Shown here piece by piece: positions 44,720-55,102 of a stretch of 64,000 bases of DNA. The translations under genes were made by a program, and so were the position numbers. Source of the stretch: Ulva prolifera (taxonomy: Eukaryota > Chlorophyta > Ulvophyceae > Ulvales > Ulvaceae); NCBI GenBank assembly GCA_023078555.1, contig CM041196.1:4723658-4787657 (forward strand). The letters run 5' to 3'. Below the pieces are notes generated by a model. The model searched no databases, was not told the DNA's origin, and saw only the letters and a program-made list of their open reading frames with translations. Numbering within the stretch: the first letter of the stretch is position 1; each line of letters starts with the position of its first letter.

Positions 44720-47700
44720 ATGTCGGACAGCCTTCAATTCCAGTTCAAGCGAGATGCCGCGATCGTCGTCGACAAAGAGACAGCGGACGACGATTCTGCG
44801 AATGGGATGCTGGATGTGCTAGCGAGGAGTATCTGGAGAAGGGGAGGGGGGTCGGACGGCATGACACTGTCGTCGGCCAACGACAACAAGGCCACATTGG
44901 ACGTCGACAACGTGGAGTCCCTGAAGACATGTATTTCTTTCTACTTCCAGAAGGGGAAGATCGCTGGCGGCATCGAGCCCCCGGTGCTGGTCCAGCCCAT
45001 CAACCCCCGGAATCGAGGCTCCGCTCCAGGGGCGTCGGCACGCACAGCGGGCTCCACTGCTACCGCTGCGACGGGCGACAGCGATCATGTATGGGAGGTA
45101 CTACAGTCGGGAGTGCTGATGTGGACTGACAAGTTGTCGGCGATCCTAGGCCAGATGAGGGACGAGGACAAGGCGTCTCCGCTCATGCAGGCGCTGCTGA
45201 AGGACACCTGCGACCCAAAGCTGCGGATGTATGAAGGAAGTATGCTGATGCATCAGCACGTTGGTGCGATCGCAGCGGCAGCAGCGGGGGTACGCTCGTG
45301 CTAGCCTGCTAACAACTTGACTCTGTATCGCCGGGCGGACTTGCTGGGGCGGTTGCCATACGGTAGTGTGAAGATTACGGTGGATTGGGATGATTTCGTG
45401 TTGTGTTGTATGGCTGAGCGTGTAGTGTGATTGACCCAAGTGCTGTTTTCGTGCTGGAAGTGGTCGCCGCGGACCGTGCGCCGCGGGACGCAATGGCCAC
45501 CACAGTACATCGATGACGACCAGACTTGATTGACTTATGCAGGCGGGCAAAGAGGGGACGGCGTACACGGCTGCGAGGAACATAGTAAAAGCATTTCGGG
45601 GCCAGAAAAGCATGTTGAGGGACGCGAAGTACAAGTACGTTTCCTCTCGAGCATGCGACATCACGACTGTGTCAGGATGCACATGTTCGGCCGTAATCGG
45701 TGGTCATCCTGTGTTCGTGTAAGCACACACGCACAGTCGTGATCAACCTTTTCTTGCAGCGGTTTCCCTCGACGAGCCTTTGATCACAACAAGAAGATGC
45801 GGCGGAGCGAGCGAGACCGCAAGGACCCGAGAGTGACCGCGGCAGTGAAGGACGTAGAGGAAGAACAGGCGCGTGCTTCTTGCTCCCGGATCGTGACGTA
45901 CATGCAGGACTGCTCGGAATGGTTGGTGGCCCACCAACCATTCGGGGCGCGTGAATACTGACATGCATGCATGCCCGAATGGTTGGTGGCTCACCAACCA
46001 TTCGGGGCCCGTGGATAGTGAGATGCATGAATGCCCGAATGGTTGGTGGCCCACCAACCATTCCGAGGCGCGTTAATAGTGACATGCATGCATGCCTGAA
46101 TGGTTGGTGGCCCACCAACCATTCGGGGCCCGTGGATAGTGAGATGCATGAATGCCCGAATGGTTGGTGGCCCACCAACCATTCCGAGGCGCGTTAATAG
46201 TGACATGCATGCATGCCTGAATGGTTGGTGGCCCACCAACCATTCGGGGCCCGTGGATAGTGTGATGCATGAATGCCCGAATGGTTGGTGGGCCACCAAC
46301 CATTCCGAGGCGCGTGAATACTGACATGCATGCATGCCCGAATGGTTGGTGGGCCACCAACCATTCCGAGGCGCGTGAATACTGACATGCATGCATGCCC
46401 GAATGGTTGGTGGGCCACCAACCATTCCGAGGCGCGTGAATACTGACGTGCATGCCTGCCCGAATGGTTGGTGGCCCACCAACCATTCCGAGGCGCGTGA
46501 AAATACTGACATGCATGCATGCCCGAATGGTTGGTGGCCCACCAACCATTCTCGTGCTCCGCGCCTAACTGACCCATCTGATGTGGACGTTTTGCTACTG
46601 CACAACGAACACATTAGGCAACAGCATCCTAGTGCACGCGACAAGCGCACGCCACTGACACATCACCTATACATGCAGCTGTCCAGAATCGGAACCAGGA
46701 CTGCTTACGGCGATGGCACGATGAAGTCGGCCGCGCAGTGGGCACGGGAAGACGGAGTGTACGTGGCTGACAACCACTACTTTAGGGATTTCATCCTGGG
46801 TGAGATGAAAAGGGAACAGACAGCGGAATCTCCGTTGCGTCCCACCCACCGGAGGAGCCAACAGGGTGGCCGGGTACGTCTTCGCGGCCATGCTGTACAT
46901 GACGCAGGAATATTAAAGCGATGTCAGCCGTGGAAGTCGCGTCGATACAGAATCGCGACATGCTTTGCTACGCGGGCCGAGACCAGCAACGGCGGGAGAC
47001 GCGCCCGCAAGAGAGGCAGCGACAGGTCAATCGCCGATCTCCCCCCTTCACCTCCGATTCTCAACCGAACACGGAAGGATGTACCTCCGACTGACAGCGA
47101 TGACGTAGAACTCGAGGTCCTACCCCACATAGTGGCAGCCGCCCTGGAAGTTGCGGACGACGAGATGCCACAGCCCAAGACTCGGCGATGCGGCCCAGCA
47201 GACATGGACATACAGGAGGATGAACCGGTACGCCTTGATATGTACATACCTCCACAAGGTTGACATAAACTGTGCTATCATAAGCCCAGGCTCATGTACG
47301 CGCGTTCATGATGATGCAGTGCGCTTGCTGATGCATCAAAATCGTATATATGCTGGTCATGTTGTTTCCGTAGGTGCGAGAGATCGTGTGACAGCATCGT
47401 TGTTCTGCAGAAGGCAAAGAAGAAGGATACGCATCCGGCTCTGGAGAAGCGCCAGGCAGAGGCCGACGAAGAGTCTCTCAGGCATGCCCTCAAAGTTCTC
47501 AATGAAAGAATAGCCAAGTCTGAGGACGAATTAGCGAAGCTGGCATCCGGCCCCGCCCGCAACCGGAAGGGTCCGGCGGCAAAGAAGCTCGATGAATCAA
47601 TCAAACAGGACAAGGTATGCCACAGTAAATCTCAACAAGTATATCTCAATATGTGTGTACTGTCAGCGGTATGATACAGCGGCGGGGCGTGCAGGAGGAG

Positions 47701-47742
47701 GTCCGGGACCTTCAACAGACCTTGATTGAGATGCTGTCGTGA
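44720..47742 (+). CDS. CACTA element: ORF-C, unknown protein, interrupted by palindrome array
   Basis: ATG at 44720 (MSDSLQFQFKRD). First exon to about 45290 carries the block shared with the copy at 63553: MLDVLARSIWRRGGG, SDGMTLSS, LKTCISFYFQKGKIAGG, PVLVQP. Later exons: about 45541-45640 (TAARNIVKAFRGQKSML), about 45763-45916 (charged, DPRVTAAVKDVEEEQAR), then after the array about 46556-47261, about 47412-47615 (coiled coil, ALEKRQAEADEESLRHALK) and about 47690-47742 (EEVRDLQQTLIEML, TGA). TGTAA follows at 47940. No known domain recognised. The coiled coil and basic patches suggest a self-associating DNA- or protein-binding partner of the transposase, which is inference. Eleven palindrome units sit at 45917-46551 inside the gene; whether they are spliced out is unknown. 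Confidence 0.6.
45917..46551. repeat. palindrome array 3: eleven units, about 61 bp apart, inside ORF-C
   Basis: 27-bp palindromes (GAATGGTTGGTGG, one G or C, then its complement; most are perfect) start at 45917, 45974, 46037, 46098, 46158, 46219, 46279, 46340, 46401, 46462 and 46525. Two spacer types partly alternate: one with GGGGCCCGTGGATAGTGAGA and ATGCATGAATGCC, the other with CGAGGCGCGT and ATGCATGCATGCC. The core is that of arrays 1 and 2 but the spacers differ, apart from ATGCAT. Confidence 0.92.
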
Positions 47743-48082
47743 GGTGAAGACTCAGGTTGAAGATGTCTGTCTATTAGTTGGACACCAACGGGGGCTGAGA
47801 AGAAACTGTCCCTGAACACAGGCGGTCGTGACCGAGTGTATGAGTGGGGTATATGACATGTTAGACGTGGCATGACTTGTTATAGTAGTAATGTCGTTCC
47901 GTATGGACATGCAGAGGTCACAAGGTGAAGGGATCTCAATGTAAGCAATGTCAATAATAGTTTATGATTGCCTATGCATGACCGCCTGCCTACAAACTCG
48001 TGTGAACACATCAACAAAGCTGTCTTGTTTCGGAACCACGGTGTACATGCTGCTTGTATACATGAATATAGTTTCGCGGTCG

Positions 48083-48226
48083 AACGAGAATCGCGAATGG
48101 TGCGCACATGACATACGGTCTTGCGGGAAAGGCAGTTTTGCGTACGCATATCATCATGAACGCGTACGCAAAAGTGCCTTTCCCGCAAGACCGTATGTCA
48201 GGTGCGCACCATTCGCGATTCTCGTT
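48083..48226. repeat. near-perfect 65-bp inverted repeat (hairpin)
   Basis: Arms 48083-48147 and 48162-48226 match in 63 of 65 positions (outer end AACGAGAATCGCGAATGG, inner end TTTTGCGTACGC), with a loop of about 14 bases. It lies between ORF-C and the right end of the CACTA element. It could be a small foldback MITE or the source of a long RNA hairpin. Confidence 0.85.
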
Positions 48227-48419
48227 GAAAACTTGGTGCACCTGTTAAAATAGAGTGAATGGGAGAGAACAAACACCGATACCGAGTCGCATCCGTATCA
48301 ACGGCAACATGCACGTGGCACACATGTAAAGGAGGCCTCGCTGACCTCACCACGTACGTACTCTGCCTCCGGCACGATCGAACAGAGAGTAACCAAGTAA
48401 TAACCCCTCATGAACCAGC

Positions 48420-48772
48420 ATGTTCGTCCAGGCTTCTGGACGGCTTCCGCAAGGCTCTGCCGGAACGTCCCCGGATCCGAAATCATTCCGAAATTTTAAG
48501 CATTCTTCCTCAAGCAATCCTCTGGATGCATTGCGGATCCTTCCCGCGTTCCGGCACCACTCCGGAAACGTTCCGGCGGAACACCCACGTGGAGTGCACT
48601 TGGAACCCACCCGGTCGGAACGCTCGCGGAACTTCCGCCCACGCTCCGGGCTGCCTTCCGGACGCTCCGCCAACAATCCTTTCGCCGTTCCGGGGGCTCC
48701 GCCACGCATCCACCCCTCTTCCGCGAGCCGTCCTCGCACGTTCCTCACCACCACGTCACCATTCTCCTAGTG
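48420..48772. repeat. right terminal and subterminal repeats of the complete CACTA element
   Basis: About 350 bases dense in TTCCGG, GGAACG and CGTTCC words, for example CTCCGGAAACGTTCCGGCGG near 48570, ending with the inverted CACTAGGAGAATGG terminus. It is the counterpart of 31864-32110, though longer. Confidence 0.65.
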
Positions 48773-48775
48773 GGC

Positions 48776-48905
48776 GCGGCTCCCCAATCCTCCCCAATCG
48801 CTCGTCCGCTTGCTCAATCTTTCCCATACCGCCTCTGTGTAGGCTATTATTACATTTAGGACATTTAGGAGCCCCTGGGGGGTCGCGCCTGTTTATGTGG
48901 CCCCT
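48776..48905. other. 130-bp spacer between two CACTA elements
   Basis: Host-like DNA left between the GGC duplication of the first element and the CACTA terminus of the second. No feature seen, apart from a CATTTAGGACATTTAGGA direct repeat (about 48852-48870). Confidence 0.5.
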
Positions 48906-49466
48906 CACTAGGAGAATGGCGACATTGCGAGACGGATCCGGGTGTCGTCCGACAGATTCGGATAGGCCGTTGACTCTCCGTCATTTCTCGGCAGCGTTCC
49001 GATGTCACCGGATCCGAGGTGCTTGGACTTTGGCGCCGTATTATCCGTTGACACGCCCATTATCTGCCGGACCGTGCTCGTATACTTGGCATCTGCTGGT
49101 CAATGCGGGCGATGCTGTCATGCTACGAGGCCACGTTGGACCACGCTATTGCGCACAGTGGATGGGCAGATACAATATTACTACGATTCGTTTTGCATCT
49201 TAGATTGCTAGTACCAACGACGGTGCTATAGCATGTTCGAGTTGGACGGCATGAACCAGACTTTGGGCAGGTGACGTTGTGGCCAGAACTTGGAGGCGGC
49301 GGGCACTGTATTCTTGGATGTTTTATTTGACCAGGACGAGTGGTCTGCAGTTTTGGCGCGGCAGCAGGTAAAACAGTGTTATGCGAGGGTCGTCGCGCTG
49401 CGAATGCCATGCGAGTGGTGCTGAGGAGGTTCCAATCTTTTTCCAATAACGCATGCATGCGCTGGT

Positions 49467-49499
49467 CCAGAGTGGCCATTCGGCGAATGGCCACTCTGG
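49467..49499. repeat. 33-bp palindrome upstream of ORF-B, second element
   Basis: CCAGAGTGGCCATTCG, one centre base, then its exact complement. It is preceded by GCATGCATGC. It sits about 260 bases before the ORF-B start, the position where the first element has palindrome array 2, and shares the inner GAATGG word with that array. Confidence 0.7.
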
Positions 49500-49762
49500 T
49501 GTAATGACGTCAGCCACCCATCCGAGAGAGCACGATGCAGCTGCTTTGGTGCCCTCGAACCTGACTCTTGCAGAAGGACAGGATAGATCTATCTAGAGCC
49601 TGTTGAGGCAGGATTGTATTGATCGCGTGCGTTCTTAGCAGACCTGGTGTTGCAGTTTGAGGCAGTCGGAAGGACGTTGAGTTTAAACGCATATCTGCGC
49701 AGCTTGTGTGTAGTTACCGCTGATGCGAAAAAGCGTTTGATCTCCTACTGTGGCCTTTAGGC

Positions 49763-52700
49763 ATGGATCCGCGCCATTCTGCAGCTGTGGCAGGCCTGCC
49801 AAGTACCCAACATGGTGTGACTTCCGCGCGCAGCGCAGACTTACTGGTCGGCCGCATGCGCACTAGGAGAATCCCAGTAGTGGGATCGTTTATTACTAGA
49901 GACGGGCGTTTTACGGACCGTGCCCGCGTCGGTGGCTCAAGTGGTCCAGCATCCGGGCCTGGGGTTGAGGTGTGGTGGGGCCTGGGGTTGGTCTTGCGGG
50001 ACGCCGTGGTCGTCAGTCGGGACCAGGAGCTGGGTACGGCCAAGGAGGTGATCATTACAGCCTGTCTCCTGTTCGCCGGCTGGCTCCACGAGCAGACTCT
50101 GCTCGTGTCCTCGTGGGAGGGACATGGGAAGACCCCAGTTGGGTGTACGGAGCCCCGGAGGTGGAAGCCTCTGAAGGGAACGACGGAGGTGTGGGCCTGT
50201 TGGGCACGTGGGCGGTATCACATGTTCATGACCTGCACCCTCGCTCTGCTGCGACCGCCTGTTTGACTGACACCGCCTGTTTGACTGACAAGGGGCCCAG
50301 CCGACGTGCGGAGTGGGTGAGGAGTTAGTGCCACCACCTGTGCAGGTTAGGGTGACCGGCCAGGTAACCGATTCAGGCGTCTGGACAACAGCAATCACCG
50401 AGGCAAGAGATCCGGAGCTGGCCCAGCGCTATGAGATTCCACATGCCAACGTGGGGGATAAGCGCAAAGGCCCGGACCCCCCGCCTCCTGACGGTGTGCT
50501 CACGTTCCATCTGCGGCAGTCAGTCCCTTTGGCACCCCGCGTGCGCGCCAACACCACCGCGTTTGTACATAGTTGAAGTACCTGTAGTTCATTGGCGTGT
50601 CCCAGAGGTCCCGGGTAAGGCACTTAATCGGAGTCGTCGGTGCAGTTTTCTGGTGCTCAACACCCCGACACATTGTGTGGGCATGGGCTTCGTACGTCTC
50701 CGGCCTGTCCCCACATGCCACAACACTGTGGACCGCCGGGAAGCAGAGTGCCGCGGAGGGGGGGGCCGAGGCAGGCCGGAGCAGGGAGAGACCCACCTCC
50801 AACCTTCCAGAGGGACTCAACCCTCTGGTAGCGTTGGTCCTGTATGAAAACGCACACTGCAGCCGTTTCCGCAGCGTGAATGAAAAGCTGCTCCAGCCGG
50901 CCGATTCGGTAGCCCGGCACATTGGGGACCGGTGTCACGCTATGCTGGCCAACACAAATGGGGTCCCTGCCACCCCGGTGTACCAGCTGACCTCGGGCGC
51001 TCCGGTCTTAGCGGACATGGACGCCTTCCACTCTGACCTCATCCACGCGCTCGTGCGCTCCTGCGACTCTACACTTTTGCGGTGTTGTTTGGCAGCATTG
51101 CATGTATGCGTGCGGGTTGTTCACAGGGCTTGCATGCACCCGCGCATGCATGGTAGTGGCTGTGGTGTCACCGTTACGGGTGATACCTCGGTCCTGCCCT
51201 GTCACAGGGCTGCGCTCGAGTTGTCCAACAGGCCTCCTTGCGTGCAGGATGTGAAATGCCTCGGCGACTTCGTCGCCACTGTATCCACTCTAACACCCTG
51301 GGTGTTGGCTTATGCGGCGGAGCACCCGCTGTTCGATAGGTCAGGGGTGCGATGCGCCAATGTTCTGTAAGTGTCAGCTTGACCTGCGTGACTGCGTTCT
51401 GCTATGGCTTCCACCAGTTTGTCCATCCCCCCGGGCTGGTTAACACCTTGTTCCAACCGTGCAGGGAGACCGAGTTGCCCGAGCCCTCCGCCCCAAGTGG
51501 AGCTCTGTCCACAACTTCTACTCCCACATTATGGGAGCATGTGTAGGGCTGCGGCGAACCACCGAGGACCTGGCGGCATTCGCCGAAAGTGGTGTCCACC
51601 TGTTCATGCATGCCTACCGGCGCCTCGTCGCTGCGGCAGTGACCGGCCACCCTGGGGCGCCTGTCCTGGAAACGCGGTGCCAAGAGGACAGTCCAGCGAT
51701 GGAGCCCACCCTCCTGGATCCTGCCTTTGCCGCCATCCTGGTGTGCGTGGTGAATACCAGCTGTGCGCAGTCTCCTTTTCTTTTGCCATTGTGCCTGTGC
51801 ACTGTACAGTGCTGCCTTGTAGTAGCCCCTCGTGTGGGGCAAGCCAATACTGAGTAGGCGTTGCGGACACCTGAAGCACACGGCGCGTGCAGCCGTGGTG
51901 AAGTCGGGGTACGGTCTTCCCGTCAAGAAGTTGGTGGGCGAGCTGCTGCCCTTGTGCCCTTCCCACACGCTGTGGCACTGGGCGCTCCGGAGCTGGCGGC
52001 ACCTGAGTGTGGCGCATAAAGTCTCCGGGGGGAGCAGTTCGGGCAGGCCGGTCTCCACGACCGCCGTTCGCCTAAGGCCAGGGACGTTCCCTGAGATCAA
52101 GGACTGGGGATACGCCGGCGCTGTGGAACTGGCAAAGCTGTCAATCGCCAAAGGAATGCAGAGTCCAAGCTGCTACAAGTGCGCACACCCCGTAAGCCGT
52201 GTGTTTCTGTGTCAGCGGGTATCTGCTTACTAAATTGCTGTGTCTATTGCCTGTACCATGTGTCTCAACTTGTTATGAAATACCCTGTGGCCACTTCAGT
52301 GTATCTTTCTTTGGGTGCAAATCTGGTACTTGTGCAGTGCCGAGCTCGTCCACATACCCGCGGGCATCCTCGCCGCTCTCCCGGAGGACAGCCGCCACCC
52401 CCCTGTCATACCACCAAGTGCGGGCACGGGGGGGGTCGGCGTCGGGCGCAGTGCAGCAGAGAAGGCTGCTGCTGACAAGCGCGATCGTGTAGCCGGTGGG
52501 AAGTCTGGAGTGGGGAGGGTTACCGGCGCGGGACGCACCGGTGCACGCGGTAAGGCTTTGTTGCTGCGCAAACTGGGCGCCCGGAAAGCCGAAAAGGGAG
52601 CCACGGCTGCCAGTGCCCCCACGGACAGCGACAGCGACACAGAGGAGTCCGTTGGGCGGGGGGGGGACCCTGGGCCGTCCAACCGGGGGGTCAGCGGCTC

Positions 52701-53926
52701 CTAAGCCGCTCGGTAGCGCTGATGCAGTTGTGTCCGGGCAGGGAGGACCAGCTCCGCAGCCGGGGGATGGCGGGGGGGCAGCGGCTCCCAAGCCGCTTGG
52801 CAGCGCTGACGCAGCTTTGTCCGGGCAGGGAGGACCAGCTCCGCAGCCGAGGGAGGGCGGGGGGGCAGCGGCTCCCAAGCCGCTTGGCAGCGCTGACGCA
52901 GCTATGTCCGGGCAGGGAGGACCAGCTCCGCAGCCGAGGGAGGGCGGGGGGGCAGCGGCTCCCAAGCCGCTCAGCAGCGTTGACGCAGCTATGTCCGGGC
53001 AGGGAGGACCAGGTCCGCAGCCGAGGGAGGGTGGGGGGCGTGAGGATGGCCTGGTGCCTGATCCAGCAGAACCCGGAGAGTTGCAGTCCACAGTGGCAGC
53101 AGCCGGCGGGCCGCCCAAGTCGCTGGCTCCTGTCAAGCCGCCGGGCCTTGCAGCGCCGTCTGCTGTACCTGCAGCACTTCCGTTGGATGGGGCATGTGCC
53201 CCAGACGACCTGGGATGGGGTCTCATGAGGCCGGTCCGCCCGAGCGAGGTGAGTGCCGTGCCTACTGCTGCACAGCCGGGTGGGGCCCCAAGCCGAGTTG
53301 CATCGGCAGGGCCGGGTCTGGCCAACCCATCTTCCCCTCAGGCGGGCCCTGGTGATTTCCCCTACCCCGTGCAAGCGGCGGGGGTGACACTCGGACCGGC
53401 TGCATTAGGGGCAAGGGAAGCTGTCGGTGGCCATGGCGATGGTGTTGATACTGCTGGTGCCATCACCGACTATGCATCAGCCATCGCCTTCGCTGTTCGG
53501 CTTTCAGATGATGCGTCGGACGGTCTTTCCGGTCTGGGCCTTGAAGGTGATTCGGATGATGATCAGGCGGGTGAGGAATTCACACCTGGGCCCCCGCCAT
53601 CCCAGGGCATCCACCTGCAGGATGACGAGGGCAGCCTGCAGCTGACTGTGGACCAGTGTCCCGCAGCGCGGCAAACCCACCTGCGGGTGGACGCCTACTT
53701 AGACATCTCGCAGGCACACGGAATAGGGCGCCCTGCTCAACTGCGGCTCATCGTGGTAGCCTGCCAAATCATGATGTTGAGTAATCCCAGGCTGCAGTGG
53801 GATCCGGAAGCGCTGACTGCCAGCCTTCGGTCGGTGATTCAACTGTATGGGCTTCTGCCTGACGATGCCACTGTCAGTGAGATCATCCAGCTTTTCCAAC
53901 TGGTATGCTCCGTCATTCTCTATTAA
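49763..53926 (+). CDS. second CACTA element: ORF-B, conserved unknown protein
   Basis: ATG at 49763 (MDPRHSAAVAGLP). Blocks matching the copy at 36018-39514 in order: PVVGSFITRDGRFT (about 49875), WLHEQTLLVSSWEG (50080), GLNPLVALVLYENAH (50815), CLGDFVATVSTLTPWV (51258), LLDPAFAAILVCVVNTSCA (51714), PLCPSHTLWHWALRSWRHL (51950), EIKDWGYAGA (52095), a Pro/Ala/Gly-rich repeat region (52690-53040) and a helical C-terminus (LQLTVDQCPAARQ, RLIVVACQIM, to about 53900). About seven exons; TAA at 53924 unless a further exon follows. TGTAA at about 54096. Conservation of many spaced blocks between diverged copies argues for a functional protein. No known fold recognised. Confidence 0.6.
52692..53040 (+). 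repeat. 87-bp coding tandem repeat, four units
   Basis: Four units of 29 residues with the core APKPLGSADA, SGQGGPAPQP and GGG occur within ORF-B of the second element. The first element has a low-complexity Gly/Ala stretch at this position but not this repeat, so it arose after the two copies separated. Confidence 0.85.
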
Positions 53927-55015
53927 CTTGCCCTGAACGTGACAGCTGTTTGCCCTAGCCCCCCACTGTTGCAATTGCTCCCCCAACCCATAACCTGTAC
54001 CGCCGCTCCGCCCAGCCCCTTGTCCTCTATCGGTAGTTGCTACGGCGTGACACGCTTCTCCAAGTGCAGGGACGCCAGACTACCTAGGGGAGGACTGTAA
54101 GGGAGTGCCCGGCGGTCGATGACGCACTACAGGGGGGGGTATGTGGGCTTGCGGCAGGGTTCCGTGACTGGGTTCGGGGAGCGGTGTTGGGGGGGGGGGG
54201 GGGGGGGGTGGTTGGGGCTGTGTGATTGCAATCTCGTTTCCCTGACGTGCGGTTGAGCCTTGATTTGTTGGGCGTATGGATGCAGTCATTCTGTGCTGTC
54301 GATGCTGGTTTCCCAGTGTCTGATGATGGTCCTTGGGGTATTAACGAAGGCCACCTGTTGGCATGCTGTACCTCAGTACATATGTGACAGATCGGCTGCG
54401 TGAGCCTGGGTATCAAATGTGGAGCTTTTCTTATGCCTCTACAGATGTACTCAATAGACTGCGAACCCGCTACCCTTCGTCCTGCATATTATAGCCGATG
54501 CGTATCGTTTCTGTATTGTCGAGTGTACAAACTGTCCAAAATGTGACATGGTACAAGTAATCCTATCGCAAATAGACAGGTTCAGCACTCAGTGTACAAC
54601 TTCCGGTGTATCCGTTGTAACGGTAGGCAGTCAACCACCCTAGGTCGAGATTTGACAGGTCTACCTCTACAGTAGCCCCTTCGCCAAAGGGACCCTGTGG
54701 CCACCGCCCCATGGTCTCCGCGTTCCTACGACCTACAGTAGCAGTGGCACATACAGGACCCCTGCCACCTGACTGGCGAGCACACCACCTGCTGCTTGGC
54801 TATGACAGTTATCCTACCGGCGATGATGTCCACGTCTACATGACTCAGCAACGCAGTTGCATGTTCTTGGCCATTAACTGGTTGTATTGCCTGCAGATTG
54901 TTTTGACGTGCGGCTTTGCTTCCTCCATGAAGTCGTCAAAACTCGCTTGGAGATACCACAGCCTGCAGTCAGGTAGTTCCTAGTGTGAGACTTATTTGAT
55001 ATTGCGGCGTTGCGG

Positions 55016-55052
<37 letters not shown>

Positions 55053-55102
55053 GCTCTTCCGAGGTTCTGAATACGTAATGGGACTGCTACCCCTGTGGAA
55101 CC
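53927..55102. other. spacer between convergent ORF-B and protease genes, with long G runs
   Basis: No gene supported; an open frame at 54711-54983 has no recognisable domain. Runs of about 20 G (54189-54208) and 35 G (55017-55051) occur here and could form G-quadruplexes or mark assembly trouble. Confidence 0.4.

Larger units (their letters stand above)
31864..48772. mobile_element. complete 16.9 kb CACTA (EnSpm) transposon with four genes
   Basis: The left end is CACTAGGAGAATGGTGAC at 31864; the right end at 48772 is its reverse complement, identical over those 18 bases. A 3-bp GGC duplication flanks it (31861-31863 and 48773-48775), as is standard for CACTA. Subterminal motifs GGAACG/CGTTCC and GCGGAATGTCC cluster at both ends. 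Gene order: Ulp1-type protease (+), ORF-B (-), TNP2 transposase (-), ORF-C (+). Termini and duplication are intact, but the protease has an in-frame TAG, ORF-C is interrupted by a palindrome array and the transposase has apparent frame changes at G-runs. It therefore looks recent but perhaps no longer autonomous. Confidence 0.9.

Noticed and set aside
45917-46551. CRISPR-like array (regular repeats with palindromes)
   Set aside because: The spacers are themselves repeated and not unique, the repeats are true palindromes, the DNA is nuclear eukaryotic and no cas-like gene is present.
46391-47263. Single long open frame through palindrome array 3
   Set aside because: The array part is open in several frames on both strands because the palindrome lacks stops; only the segment after about 46556 looks like real protein.
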